Positions 20,919-30,339 of a stretch of DNA of 64,000 nt are shown here, in pieces. This DNA comes from Thermobispora bispora DSM 43833 (lineage in GTDB: Bacteria; Actinomycetota; Actinomycetes; Streptosporangiales; Streptosporangiaceae): assembly GCF_000092645.1 (NCBI RefSeq), contig NC_014165.1, positions 1,116,001-1,180,000 on the forward strand. The letters are read 5' to 3'. The position numbers were made by a program, and so were the translations under genes. Position 1 is the first letter of the stretch; each line of letters starts with the position of its first letter. The notes beneath the pieces were generated by a model that was not told where the DNA came from, ran no database searches, and was given only the letters and a program-made list of their open reading frames with translations.

Positions 20919-22067
20919 ATGACAGAGATCCAGGCGGGCGCGGGGGCGGCCGTGGCGGCCGCCCCCCGGTCACAGGACGTGCCCGCCATCGAGCTGGAGA
21001 ACGTCGTCAAGGAGTACGTCTCCCACGGCGAGGTCGTACGGGCGGTCAAAGGGGTGAGCCTCGCCATCGCGGAAGGCGAGTTCTTCTCCCTGCTCGGCCC
21101 GTCGGGGTGCGGCAAGACCACCACCATGCGGATGATCGCCGGGTTCGAGGAGCCCACCTCCGGGGTGGTCCGGCTGCACGGGGCGGACGTCACGAACGTC
21201 CCGCCCAACAAGCGCGACGTCAACATGGTCTTCCAGTCCTACGCGCTCTTCCCGCACATGACCGTGTGGGAAAATGTCGCCTTCGGGCTGAAGCGCAAGA
21301 AGGTCCCCGCTGACGAGATCAAGCGCCGGGTCGGTGAGATGCTGGAGATCGTCCACCTCCAGGGACGGGAGCGGCGCCGTCCCCAGGAGCTCTCGGGCGG
21401 TCAGCAGCAGCGGGTCGCGCTCGCCCGGGCGCTGGTGAACCGGCCGCGGGCGCTCCTCCTCGACGAGCCGCTGGGCGCGCTCGACCTCAAGCTCCGGCAG
21501 CACATGCAGATCGAGCTCAAGCGCATCCAGCGGGAGGTGGGCATCACCTTCGTCTACGTCACCCATGACCAGAGCGAGGCGCTCACCATGAGCGACCGCA
21601 TCGCGGTCATGCGGGAGGGAGTGGTCGAGCAGCTCGCCGATCCCCGGGAGATCTACGAGCGGCCGGCCAACGAGTTCGTCGCCGGGTTCATCGGGACCTC
21701 GAACGTGCTCAAGGGTACGATCCAGCAGGTCACCGGTGGCACGGCGGTGCTCGCGCTCAGCCCCGTCGACCGGATCCTCGTCCCGGTCGACGGCACCGCC
21801 TCCGCGGGTGACGCCATCACCATGACGGTCCGCCCCGAGAAGATCATGATCTCCACGGAGCAGCCCGAGGGCGATCTCAGCGTCGTCCGGGGCACGGTGT
21901 CCGAGGTGGTCTACCTCGGCACCTACAACAGCTACACCGTGGCGCTCGCCGACGGCGCCGAGGTCACCGTCTTCCAGCAGAACGCCCACGACAGCAGCGT
22001 CACCGCGGAGCGCGGCGACACCGTCTGGCTCTCCTGGCAGCCCAGGCACTCCTACGTCCTGAGGTAA
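20919..22067 (+). CDS. potA: Polyamine ABC transporter ATP-binding protein
   Basis: About 382 aa. Walker A GPSGCGKTTTMRMIAG, Q-loop MVFQSYALFPHMTV, signature LSGGQQQRVALARAL and Walker B LLLDEPLGALD are intact. The C-terminal TOBE domain is present, as in PotA-type importers. I chose ATG 20919; ATG 20898 is in frame but has no ribosome site, whereas GAGGG lies between the two. Drives uptake through the two permeases encoded downstream. Confidence 0.92.
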   Translation: MTEIQAGAGAAVAAAPRSQDVPAIELENVVKEYVSHGEVVRAVKGVSLAIAEGEFFSLLGPSGCGKTTTMRMIAGFEEPTSGVVRLHGADVTNVPPNKRDVNMVFQSYALFPHMTVWENVAFGLKRKKVPADEIKRRVGEMLEIVHLQGRERRRPQELSGGQQQRVALARALVNRPRALLLDEPLGALDLKLRQHMQIELKRIQREVGITFVYVTHDQSEALTMSDRIAVMREGVVEQLADPREIYERPANEFVAGFIGTSNVLKGTIQQVTGGTAVLALSPVDRILVPVDGTASAGDAITMTVRPEKIMISTEQPEGDLSVVRGTVSEVVYLGTYNSYTVALADGAEVTVFQQNAHDSSVTAERGDTVWLSWQPRHSYVLR

Positions 22068-22101
22068 CCCGAACCCACCCCCTCCGGAGCTCGAACCCCC
22101 C

Positions 22102-23361
22102 ATGAACAAGGACTTCGTCAACGACCCAGCGTTCCTCCGCGGCATGACCACCCGCCGGATCGGCCGCCGGGACGCGTTCCGGCTGGCCGGGCTCTCCGCC
22201 GCCGGCCTCGCCCTCGCCGCCTGTGGCGTGCAGGGCAAGGGCTCGCCGCGGCCGACCACCTCCGCGCAGGTCCAGTCGGAGGTGGAGAAGTACTGGTCGG
22301 GCAAGGTCAAGAACGGCCACGTCAACTTCGCGAACTGGCCGCTCTACATGGACCCCAAGCGGCCCGAGCTGAAGAAGTTCACCGAGCGGACCGGCATCAC
22401 GGTGACCTACAAGGAGGTCATCCAGGACAACCCGAGCTGGTTCGCCAAGATCCAGCCGCTGCTCGCCGCCGGGCAGTCGATCGACTACGACCTGATGGTC
22501 GTCACCAACGGGGTCCACTTCACCCAGCTCGTGCGGCTCGGCTACCTGGTCCCGCTCGACCACTCCAAGCTCCCGAACTTCGCGGCGAACGCGGCGGAGC
22601 GGTACAAGAACGAGTCCTTCGACCCGGGGAACGTCTACAGCATCCCGTGGGCGTCCGGCATGACCGGCATCGCCTACAACCCGAAGTACGTCGACACCCC
22701 GCCGACGAAGATCGCCGACCTGTGGAACCCCAAGTACAAGGGGAAGGTCGGCATGATGGCCGACGCCCAGGAGATCGCCAACTTCGGCCTGCTGCTGCTC
22801 GGCATCAAGCCCGAGACGTCGACCCCGGACGACTGGGAGAAGGCGGCGGAGAAGCTCCGGGAGCAGCGGGACTCCGGCATCGTCCGGAAGTACTACGACC
22901 AGTCGTACATCGACCCGCTCGCCAAGGGCGACATCTGGCTCACCATGGCGTGGTCGGGCGACGTCTTCCAGAAGAACATCTCCGACGGCACGGACCTGCG
23001 GTTCGTCATCCCCGAGGAGGGGGCGACGATCTGGACCGACAACATGGTGATCCCGAAGACCGCGGAGAACCCGGTCGACGCCATCATGTTGATGGACTTC
23101 TTCTACGAGGTGGAGATCGCGGCCAGCCTCGCGGAGTACATCAACTACGTCACCCCGGTGCCCGCCGCCCAGGAGGTCGTCCGGAAGCACGCCGCCGAGG
23201 CGACCGGTGAGGACAAGCGGCTCCTCGAGCAGCTGGCCGAGAGCCCGCTGGTGTTCCCGTCCGAGGAGGACTACGCGAAGCTGCACGACTACCGCAACTT
23301 CACCAGCACCGAGGAGCAGCAGAAGTTCGAGCACATCTTCCAGGCGATCACCACATCATGA
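22102..23361 (+). CDS. potD: Spermidine/putrescine-binding lipoprotein (PotD-like)
   Basis: 419 aa periplasmic-type solute receptor. The N terminus combines a twin-arginine motif (RRIGRRDAF) with a lipobox LAAC at Cys41, so it is probably a Tat-exported lipoprotein. The mature part contains NFANWPLYMDPK and GMTGIAYNPKYV, typical of PotD/PotF. It sits between the ATPase and permease genes, and its stop overlaps the first permease start (ATGA). The ligand (putrescine, spermidine or another cation) cannot be told from sequence. Confidence 0.92.
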   Translation: MNKDFVNDPAFLRGMTTRRIGRRDAFRLAGLSAAGLALAACGVQGKGSPRPTTSAQVQSEVEKYWSGKVKNGHVNFANWPLYMDPKRPELKKFTERTGITVTYKEVIQDNPSWFAKIQPLLAAGQSIDYDLMVVTNGVHFTQLVRLGYLVPLDHSKLPNFAANAAERYKNESFDPGNVYSIPWASGMTGIAYNPKYVDTPPTKIADLWNPKYKGKVGMMADAQEIANFGLLLLGIKPETSTPDDWEKAAEKLREQRDSGIVRKYYDQSYIDPLAKGDIWLTMAWSGDVFQKNISDGTDLRFVIPEEGATIWTDNMVIPKTAENPVDAIMLMDFFYEVEIAASLAEYINYVTPVPAAQEVVRKHAAEATGEDKRLLEQLAESPLVFPSEEDYAKLHDYRNFTSTEEQQKFEHIFQAITTS

Positions 23362-24227
23362 GAGGGAGAAGACTCCGGGCGGCGCTGACGCCGTACGCGC
23401 TGGTCTTCCCGGGCGCGCTCTGGCTGGCGATCTTCTTCGTGATCCCGACCGTGGTCATGTTGTCCCTCTCGCTGCAGTCGGGCAACGTGACCGACGGTTA
23501 CGTGTTCACGTGGAACTGGCAGAGCTACGTCGACGGGATCACCACGTACACGGACCAGATCGTCCGTTCGCTGGTGTACGGTTTCCTCGCCACCGTCATC
23601 GAGCTGATCATCGGCTTCCCGGTGGCGTACTGGATCGCGTTCAAGGGCGGCCGGCACAAGTCGGTCTACCTGTTCCTGATCCTGCTGCCGTTCCTCGTGT
23701 CCTTCGTGCTGCGGACCATCTCCTGGCAGTTCCTGCTCTCCGACAACGGGATCCTGCTCGGCCCGCTGAAGAGCATCGGCCTGATCCCCAAGGACATGCA
23801 CATCCTCGCCACGGGGGCCGCGGTGGTCTGCGGGCTGGTCTACAACTTCTTCCCGTTCATGGTGCTGCCGATCTACGCGGCGCTGGAGCGGATCGATCCG
23901 CGGGTGCTCGAGGCGGCGCAGGACCTGTACGCGAGCAAGTTCCAGACCTTCCTGCGCGTGGTGTTCCCGCTCTCACTGCCCGGGGTGTTCGCCGGCGTGC
24001 TGATGACGTTCGTGCCGGCCACCTCGGACTACGTGAACGCCACCGTGCTCGGCGGCACCGGTAACACGATGATCGGCAACGTCATCCAGAACCAGTTCCT
24101 GATCAACCAGGACTACCCGGTGGCCTCGGCCCTGTCGTTCACGCTGATGGCGATCCTGCTCATCGGGATCTTCCTCTACGCCAGGGCGCTCGGCACCGAG
24201 GACGTGCTGGAGGTGGCGGCCCGATGA
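23358..24227 (+). CDS. potB: Polyamine ABC transporter permease (PotB-like)
   Basis: 289 aa with six predicted membrane segments. The EAA coupling loop is EAAQDLYASKFQTFLRVVFPL. Overlaps the receptor gene and the next permease gene by 4 bases each, so all three subunits are translationally coupled. The N-terminal RRLRAALTPYALVFPGALWL is typical of PotB/PotH. Confidence 0.92.
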   Translation: MRGRRLRAALTPYALVFPGALWLAIFFVIPTVVMLSLSLQSGNVTDGYVFTWNWQSYVDGITTYTDQIVRSLVYGFLATVIELIIGFPVAYWIAFKGGRHKSVYLFLILLPFLVSFVLRTISWQFLLSDNGILLGPLKSIGLIPKDMHILATGAAVVCGLVYNFFPFMVLPIYAALERIDPRVLEAAQDLYASKFQTFLRVVFPLSLPGVFAGVLMTFVPATSDYVNATVLGGTGNTMIGNVIQNQFLINQDYPVASALSFTLMAILLIGIFLYARALGTEDVLEVAAR

Positions 24228-25012
24228 CGAAGGTCCGCCGGCTGCTCTCCGGCCGCCTGCTCCAGATCTGGACCTGGCTGGTGATCGCCTGGCTGCTCCT
24301 GCCGATCGCGGTGATGATCCTCTTCGGGTTCAATGACACCAAGGGGCGCTACAACACCGCCTGGCAGGGGTTCACGCTCAAGTGGTACGGCAAGCTGTTC
24401 GAGATCGAGGACCTCACCCGGGCCCTGGTGAACTCGCTGCTGCTCGCCCTGCTCACCATGGTGATCGCCGGGGTCCTCGGCTCGATGCTCGGGCTGGCGC
24501 TCGGCCGGTACCGGTTCCGCGGCTCCGGCGCGCTCAACGTCGTCATGTTCGCGGCGATCTCCTGCGCCGAGATCGTGATGGGCGCCTCCCTGCTCTCGCT
24601 CTTCGTCACCCTCGCCGTGCCGCTCGGGTTCTGGACCATCCTCATCTCCCACGTGATGTTCTCCATCTCGTACGTGGCGGTGACCGTGCGGGCGAGGGTG
24701 ATGACGCTCGACCGCTCGCTCGAGGACGCGGCCAGGGACCTCGGCGCGGGCACCTGGGACACCTTCCGCCTGGTGACGCTCCCCCTGATCTTCCCGGGGG
24801 TGCTCGCCGGCTCGCTGCTGGCCTTCGCGCTCTCGATCGATGACTTCGTGATCACGAACTTCAACGCGGGCGGCACGGTGACGTTCCCCCTGTGGATCTG
24901 GGGGGCGACCCGTGTCGGGATCCCGCCGCAGGTCAACGTGATGGGAACGCTGATCTTCGCGGCGGGAGTCCTCATCGCGTTGGGCAACCTCCTCCTGACA
25001 CGTCGTCGCTGA
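24224..25012 (+). CDS. potC: Polyamine ABC transporter permease (PotC-like)
   Basis: 262 aa with six predicted membrane segments and EAA loop EDAARDLGAGTWDTFRLVTL. LALSIDDFVITNF-type text (FALSIDDFVITNFNAG) is the PotC/PotI hallmark. Starts in the ATGA overlap with potB. It is followed 9 bases later by the FAD oxidoreductase gene. Confidence 0.92.
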   Translation: MTKVRRLLSGRLLQIWTWLVIAWLLLPIAVMILFGFNDTKGRYNTAWQGFTLKWYGKLFEIEDLTRALVNSLLLALLTMVIAGVLGSMLGLALGRYRFRGSGALNVVMFAAISCAEIVMGASLLSLFVTLAVPLGFWTILISHVMFSISYVAVTVRARVMTLDRSLEDAARDLGAGTWDTFRLVTLPLIFPGVLAGSLLAFALSIDDFVITNFNAGGTVTFPLWIWGATRVGIPPQVNVMGTLIFAAGVLIALGNLLLTRRR

Positions 25013-25021
25013 TGTTGGGAT

Positions 25022-26425
25022 GTGAAATGTGTGGATCCGCTGAAGTCTCTTGCTGACGCGGAGCGCAAACCGTACTGGCTGGACCGGCCGGATGTGCCGG
25101 ACCCGATGCCGCCGCTCACCGGCGGCACCACCGCCGACCTCGCCGTGGTCGGCGGGGGATTCTCCGGACTGTGGACCGCGCTGCTGGCGAAGGAGCGCGA
25201 CCCTTCGCTCGACGTGGTCCTGGTAGAGGGCCATCGGATCGCCTGGGCCGCCACCGGCCGCAACGGCGGCTTCTGCGAGGCGAGCATCACGCACGGGCTC
25301 GCCAACGGTCGCGAACGCTGGCCCGACGAGATCGCCGTCCTAGAGCGGCTCGGACGGCAGAACCTCACCGAGATCGAGGAGTCGATCCGCCGCTACGGCA
25401 TCGACTGCTCGTTCACGCGGACCGGCGGGCTGCGGGTCGCCACCCAGGAATGGCAGCTCGCCGCGCTGGACGAGGACGCCGCGGCGTACGCCGAGCTCGG
25501 CCTCCGGGTCGACCGGCTCGACCGGGACCAGGTGCGGGCCGAGCTCGACTCCCCCACCTACCTGGGCGGGCTGTGGGACCGCGACGGGGTCGCGACCGTC
25601 GACCCCGCACGGCTCGCCTGGGGGCTGCGGGACGCCTGCCTCCGGCTCGGCGTGCGGATCTACGAGTACACGCCGGTGCGCGCGGTGCGGGACGCCGGCG
25701 GCCTGCTGGAGCTCGTCACCCCGGTCGGCATCGTCCGGGCGCGGCGGGTGGCGCTCGGCACCGGCGTGTTCCCGCCGCTGCTGCGGAGGCTGAAGTGGTT
25801 CGTGGTTCCGGTGTACGACTACGCGCTGATCACCGAGCCCTTGCCCGAGGCGAGGCTCGCGGAGATCGGCTGGCGGAACCGGCAGGGCATCGCCGACTCC
25901 GGCAACCAGTTCCACTACTACCGGCTCACCGATGACAACCGGATCCTGTGGGGCGGCTACGACGCCGTCTACTACAGCGGGGGCCTGATCAAGGCGGAGT
26001 ACGACCAGCGGGACGCCACGTTCGAGAAGCTGGCGCGGCACTTCTTCGAGACCTTCCCCCAGCTGGAGGGCGTGCGGTTCACCCACCGCTGGGGTGGCGT
26101 CATCGACACGTGCAGCAGGTTCTGCGCCTTCTTCGGCACCGCCTTCGGCTCACGCCTCGCCTACGCGGTCGGGTACACCGGGCTGGGCGTGGGCGCCACG
26201 CGGTTCGGGGCGAACGTGATGCTCGACCTGCTCTCCGGCAGGGAGACCGAGCGCACCCGGCTCCGCATGGTGCGGGAGAAGCCGCTGCCGTTCCCGCCCG
26301 AGCCCTTGCGCTCCGGCGTCATCCAGCTCACCCGGTGGTCGATCGCCCGGGCGGACGCCCACCAGGGCAAGCGCAACCTGTGGCTGCGCACCCTGGACGC
26401 GATGGGCCTCGGGTTCGATTCCTGA
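25022..26425 (+). CDS. FAD-dependent amine oxidase (PuuB/DAO family)
   Basis: 467 aa. The FAD Rossmann motif VVGGGFSGLWTALLAKE is at about residue 41-57, and ATGRNGGFCEASITHGLANG is the conserved block seen in PuuB-like gamma-glutamylputrescine oxidases. The C terminus has YAVGYTGLGVGATRFGAN. It probably oxidises an amine to an aldehyde, the step that would feed the first dehydrogenase of the operon. No gamma-glutamylputrescine synthetase is seen here, so the free amine may be the substrate. The GTG start at 25022 lacks a good ribosome site; GTG 25031 is possible. Confidence 0.85.
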   Translation: MKCVDPLKSLADAERKPYWLDRPDVPDPMPPLTGGTTADLAVVGGGFSGLWTALLAKERDPSLDVVLVEGHRIAWAATGRNGGFCEASITHGLANGRERWPDEIAVLERLGRQNLTEIEESIRRYGIDCSFTRTGGLRVATQEWQLAALDEDAAAYAELGLRVDRLDRDQVRAELDSPTYLGGLWDRDGVATVDPARLAWGLRDACLRLGVRIYEYTPVRAVRDAGGLLELVTPVGIVRARRVALGTGVFPPLLRRLKWFVVPVYDYALITEPLPEARLAEIGWRNRQGIADSGNQFHYYRLTDDNRILWGGYDAVYYSGGLIKAEYDQRDATFEKLARHFFETFPQLEGVRFTHRWGGVIDTCSRFCAFFGTAFGSRLAYAVGYTGLGVGATRFGANVMLDLLSGRETERTRLRMVREKPLPFPPEPLRSGVIQLTRWSIARADAHQGKRNLWLRTLDAMGLGFDS

Positions 26426-26582
26426 TCCCTCCGTTTCCGGTTCCGGCGCGGCCGTGGCGGGATGCCCGGCGGCGGGGACGTGCGCCCCGCCGCGCCCGCC
26501 CGGCCGCGCCGCCCTACCGGCGCAGTGGCGGCCACCGGGATGGCGCTTGACGACGTCCCCGTCCGGGCGCATTCTTAACTTA

Positions 26583-26598
26583 CTCGTTCTAGAACAAG
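26583..26598. promoter_or_regulatory. Palindrome upstream of the ArsR-type gene
   Basis: GTTCTAGAAC at 26586-26595 is a perfect palindrome, extended by CT/AG after one mismatch on each side. It ends 11 bases before the start codon, where an autoregulatory operator of an ArsR repressor is expected. Confidence 0.5.
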
Positions 26599-26608
26599 GT
26601 GGTTATTA

Positions 26609-26983
26609 ATGGCGACAGACCGGCTGAGCCTGGTGTTCGGAGCGCTCGCCGATCCGACCCGCCGGGCGATCCTGACCCGGCTGGCCAAGGGCGACGCGAC
26701 CGTCGGCGATCTGGCGGCCCCGTTCGACATGTCCCAGCCCGCGATCTCCAAGCACCTCAAGGTGCTGGAGAAGGCCGGTCTCATCTCCCGCATCCGCCGG
26801 GGAACCGCGCGGCTCAGCCATCTGGAGGCGCGGCCGCTCTACGAGGCCAGCGCCTGGCTGGCGCGTTACCAGAGGTTCTGGGACGAGAGCCACGAGCGGC
26901 TCGACGCGCTGCTCGAGGAGCTGCAGGAGGACGAGCCGGACCGCGCCGGCGCGGCCCGGGAGAGGGGAGAGGACGATGGGTGA
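26609..26983 (+). CDS. ArsR-type winged-helix regulator
   Basis: 124 aa. Helix-turn-helix RLAKGDATVGDLAAPFDMSQ and SQPAISKHLKVLEKAGLI are clear. It lacks the metal-binding CxC of ArsR/SmtB, so it belongs to the metal-free group often paired with AHSA1/SRPBCC genes. The 8-base overlap with the SRPBCC gene supports that pairing. The RBS AAGGTGG lies before ATG 26609. Confidence 0.92.
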   Translation: MATDRLSLVFGALADPTRRAILTRLAKGDATVGDLAAPFDMSQPAISKHLKVLEKAGLISRIRRGTARLSHLEARPLYEASAWLARYQRFWDESHERLDALLEELQEDEPDRAGAARERGEDDG

Positions 26984-27452
26984 GACGCGCATCACCGCGG
27001 AGCCCGGCCAGCCGCTGATCACGATCGAGCGGGAGTTCGCCGCCCCGCGCGACCTGGTGTTCCGCGCCTACACCGACCCGGAGCTGCTCGTGCGGTGGCT
27101 CGGCCCGCGCGAGCTGACCACGACCGTCGACTACTACGAGGTCCGCGACGGCGGCCGGTGGCGCTACGTCCAGCGCGACCCCCAGGGCAACGAGTACGGC
27201 TTCCACGGGGTCTTCCACGGCACCCCGTCGCCGGACCGCACCGTGCAGACCTTCGAGTTCGAGGGCGCGCCGGGCACGGTCTCGCTGGAGACGCTGACCA
27301 TGGAGGAGCGCGGCGGCCGGACGCTGGTGCGCACGGTCGTCGGCTACCAGTCGGTCGAGGCCCGGGACGCCGTGATCACCGCCGGGATGGAGCACGGTCT
27401 CCGCGACTCCCATGAACGCCTGGCGGAGCTGCTCACCGGGCTGCGAGGCTGA
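26976..27452 (+). CDS. SRPBCC / AHSA1-domain protein
   Basis: 158 aa. The family pattern is present: IEREFAAPRDLVFRAYTDPE, LVRWLGPRELTTTVDYYEVR and MEHGLRDSHERLAELL. These START-like folds bind hydrophobic ligands; function is unknown. It overlaps the ArsR gene by 8 bases, a recurrent actinobacterial pair. Confidence 0.9.
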   Translation: MGETRITAEPGQPLITIEREFAAPRDLVFRAYTDPELLVRWLGPRELTTTVDYYEVRDGGRWRYVQRDPQGNEYGFHGVFHGTPSPDRTVQTFEFEGAPGTVSLETLTMEERGGRTLVRTVVGYQSVEARDAVITAGMEHGLRDSHERLAELLTGLRG

Positions 27453-27511
27453 GCACCCGCACGGCGGGCGGGCCGGCGCCCCCGGCCCGCGGGCGGGCGG
27501 GGCGGTCCCGC

Positions 27512-28384
27512 TCAGCCCGCCAGCCAGCGGACCGGGTTCTCCCGGGTGATCAGCCGGATGGTGCCCTCGCCGACCCCCGCGTCGCCGAGCGCCGGGATGA
27601 GCGTGTCGAACAGCCGGCCGTACCCGTGCCCGCCGTACCCGGCGAGGTGGTCCCGCCGGGAGACGCCGCTGCTGAGCAGCACCCGCTCGCCGTGCCCGGC
27701 CTCGAGCAGGGCGAGCACGTGCTCGGCCTCCCGCACGCTCACGTACGCGCCGGTCTCGGCGATCTTCCGCTGGGCCGGGACGTCGGCCGCGACCCCGCAG
27801 AGCCGGTGCGGCGGCACACCGTGGGAGAGGAGGAGCTCCAGCGGCTCCATGCCGTGCGCGACCACCGGGAGCCCGCTCCGGCGCGCGGCGCGGGCCGCGG
27901 CGAGGATGGCGCGCTCCTCCGCCTTGGTCGGCGCCTCGCCCCAGCAGGACGCCACGATCAGCCCCGGCCGCACCCCGGAGCCGTCGAAGCCCGCCCCGAT
28001 CTCGCGGAGCAGGCCCGCGGTGAGGTCGTCCAGCCCGCACGGCCGGATCAGCTCCGCGGAGAACGGCTCGGGGGCGAACCCGGTCGCGGCGACCACCGGG
28101 ACCCGGCAGGCCGAGGAGATCCGGACCAGGGCGGCCGGATCACGCCCCATGCCGAGGCAGGTGTGCTCGACCACCAGGCCGAGGCCGTGCTCCAGGCCGA
28201 GATCCCGGATCTCGGCGACGACGTACCGCTCCTCGTCGAGCCAGCGGTGGGGATCGGAGGGCACGCCGATCCCCCAGCGGGTGTCGGTGCGCAGGTGCTC
28301 GTGGGGGAGGATCGGGCCGGTCACCTCCGAGGCGGGCACCGCCCCGGTGACGGTCTGGATACGGGGGAAAGACGCGCCGAGCAT
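27512..28384 (-). CDS. Phosphotriesterase-family protein lacking several metal ligands
   Basis: 290 aa (beta/alpha)8 amidohydrolase-fold protein like PHP/PTE lactonases. The first metal motif HEH (ILPHEHLRTD) and the VVAHG His are present, and the C-terminal TRENPVRWLAG matches the family. Compared with E. coli PHP from memory, three ligands are replaced: Glu of AEIG by Ser (IVASCW), His of GHCD by Val/Ala (CGVAAD), and Asp of LSMD by Gly (LSSGVSRR). It is therefore probably not a normal binuclear hydrolase. No clear ribosome site; a leaderless start is possible. It faces away from the SDR gene by 274 bases. Confidence 0.75.
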   Translation of the reverse strand: MLGASFPRIQTVTGAVPASEVTGPILPHEHLRTDTRWGIGVPSDPHRWLDEERYVVAEIRDLGLEHGLGLVVEHTCLGMGRDPAALVRISSACRVPVVAATGFAPEPFSAELIRPCGLDDLTAGLLREIGAGFDGSGVRPGLIVASCWGEAPTKAEERAILAAARAARRSGLPVVAHGMEPLELLLSHGVPPHRLCGVAADVPAQRKIAETGAYVSVREAEHVLALLEAGHGERVLLSSGVSRRDHLAGYGGHGYGRLFDTLIPALGDAGVGEGTIRLITRENPVRWLAG

Positions 28385-28658
28385 AAGGGGACATTAACTG
28401 ATTCCGTTCTGAGGGCCGCTCGCCCCCTCGCATTCCGTGCGCGCCACCCCGCGCGCCCCGCGGACGGTCCGGCGCGGTGCCGGCTCCCGGTCCGATGGGG
28501 TGCCGGCTCCCGGCCTGATGGGCGCAGGCTCCCCGTGCCCGGCGCCGGGCCCGCTCGCGGGGGCAGGGGCGGCGGCCGCCGGGCTCGCGGGCCGGCGCGC
28601 CGGCCGCGGCGGCGCACCGGCCTCCCGGGCCCGCCTTCCGGGCGCGCGCCCGACGGGG
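28385..28658. repeat. Intergenic gap with a 23-bp direct repeat
   Basis: GTGCCGGCTCCCGG... is repeated at 28477-28499 and 28500-28522, 21 of 23 bases identical, and a partial third unit (GCAGGCTCCCC) follows. The rest of the 274-base gap is GC-rich and shows no gene. Confidence 0.7.
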
Positions 28659-29384
28659 TCAGCTCATGGTCTTGCCGCCGTTGACCGCGATCCGCTGCCC
28701 GGTGATGAACCGGGCCGCGGGCGAGGCGAGGAACGCCACCGCCTCGGCGACGTCGAGCGGCGCGCCCATCCGGCCGAGCGCGACCCCGTGCAGGTACTCC
28801 TGGAACGCCTCGGGCGGGGTGCCCGCGTGGCGCTCCACCGGGATCCAGCCGGGCTCCACCGTGTTCACGGTGATCCCGTACGGCCCGAGCTCCCGCGCCC
28901 AGGACCGGGTGAGCCCGTGCATGGCGGCCTTGGCGGCCACGTAGTGCCCGAACTCGGGGTTGCCCAGGTCGGTCACCTCGCTGCCGATGTTGATGATCCG
29001 CCCGGAGCCGGCCTCCTTCATGCCGGGCAGCACGGCCTGCAGGATGAGCAGCGGGGCCTTGACGAAGAACCGGAGCTGCCGGAGGTGGTCCTCCCAGGTC
29101 TGCTTCTCCACCGGGATGAACGGTTGCGGGCCGGTGGCGTTGTTGACCACGACGTCGACCCGCCCGAGCTCGGCGATGCCCTGCCGTACGGCCTCCTCGT
29201 CGGTGACGTCGAACCGGGCCAGGCGGGCGGAGTGGCCGCGGGCGGTGATGCGGTCGACGACGGCGGACGCACCGGCCGTGTCGTGGGCGTAGTTGACGGC
29301 GACGTGCCAGCCGTCGGCGGCGAGCCGCTCGGCGATGGCGGCTCCCAGGCCGCGCGACGCGCCGGTGACGAGTGCGGTGCCCAT
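28659..29384 (-). CDS. Short-chain dehydrogenase/reductase (FabG-like)
   Basis: 241 aa. The cofactor motif is TGASRGLGAAIAERL. Catalytic Tyr/Lys are in HYVAAKAAM, and NNATGPQPF is the NNAG equivalent. VEPGWIPVERH and INVNGGKTMS-type end (IAVNGGKTMS) fit 3-oxoacyl reductase relatives. The substrate is not predictable. AAAGG lies upstream of ATG 29384. Confidence 0.88.
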   Translation of the reverse strand: MGTALVTGASRGLGAAIAERLAADGWHVAVNYAHDTAGASAVVDRITARGHSARLARFDVTDEEAVRQGIAELGRVDVVVNNATGPQPFIPVEKQTWEDHLRQLRFFVKAPLLILQAVLPGMKEAGSGRIINIGSEVTDLGNPEFGHYVAAKAAMHGLTRSWARELGPYGITVNTVEPGWIPVERHAGTPPEAFQEYLHGVALGRMGAPLDVAEAVAFLASPAARFITGQRIAVNGGKTMS

Positions 29385-29578
29385 GGGCGCCTTTCTGATC
29401 AGCGGACGGTCCTGGACGGCCGCTCACCGGACGCCCCGCCGGCGCCGCGCGGGTTGCGGCCGGTTCCCGGGGGACGGGCGCGCGTGGCGCCGGGCGCGGA
29501 GAGGGGGAGCGGGACGGGAACGGCGGACGGATCACCCTGGGCCGGCGGAGGCCGCGGCCTCGCCGCGCCCGGGCGCGG

Positions 29579-30235
29579 CTAGCCGAGGGAGGCGGTGGCG
29601 AGCTTGATCCCGAAGCCGAGGAAGAGCGCCCCGACCCCCGTGGAGAACCCGGCGCTGAGCCGGCGGCCGCGCCGGAACCGCTCGGCGATGTACGAGCCGC
29701 CGAAGATCAGCACGGTGAGGTACGTGAAGCTGCAGAGCTGCAGGATCAGCGCGAGGATCAGGAACGACAGCGCCGGGGCGCTGTAGGACGGGTCCACGAA
29801 CTGCACGAAGAAGGCGACGAAGAACAGGATCGCCTTGGGGTTGAGCAGGCTGATCGTGAGCGCGGTCCGGAACGGGCTCCGGCCGCTCCGCGCCTGGGCG
29901 TGCTCGGGCAGCGCCTGGGCGGCGGCCTTGCCGCGCCAGGTCTTCCAGGCCGCGCGCAGCAGGCCGAGGCCGATCCAGGCGAGGTAGCCGGCCCCGAGGT
30001 ACTTCACGATCATGAACAGCCACGGCGTGGACTTCAGCAGCGAGGCGGCCCCGGCGGCGGAGAGGAACATGAGCACGCCGTCCCCGACGAAGACCCCCAT
30101 GGCCGCGCGGTAGCCCGCCTTGACGCCGTGCCGGGCGGCGGTGGAGAGCACGTACAGAGAGTTGGGCCCGGGCAGCAAGATGACCAAGATCGTCCCGGTG
30201 ATATAGGCCCAGATGTTGGTGATCCCGAAGAACAT
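29579..30235 (-). CDS. LysE-family amino-acid exporter, LeuE-like
   Basis: 218 aa with six hydrophobic segments. The LysE/RhtB signature LPGPNSLYVLSTAARHGVKA is at the N terminus, and NPKAILFFVAFFVQFVDP in the middle. The sequence starts MFFGITNIWAYITGTI, as in leucine exporters (YeaS/LeuE). ATG 30235 follows AAGGGGG and is the start I chose. Divergent from the methanethiol-oxidase-like gene. Confidence 0.88.
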   Translation of the reverse strand: MFFGITNIWAYITGTILVILLPGPNSLYVLSTAARHGVKAGYRAAMGVFVGDGVLMFLSAAGAASLLKSTPWLFMIVKYLGAGYLAWIGLGLLRAAWKTWRGKAAAQALPEHAQARSGRSPFRTALTISLLNPKAILFFVAFFVQFVDPSYSAPALSFLILALILQLCSFTYLTVLIFGGSYIAERFRRGRRLSAGFSTGVGALFLGFGIKLATASLG

Positions 30236-30339
30236 CCCAGATCCCCCTTGAGCGGCGGGTATCACGATATAGCAGCCGGTCACGGCCGGACATCGGATAT
30301 CCGCCCCGCCGTGGCCCGGCCATGTGGAGGGCCGAAATC

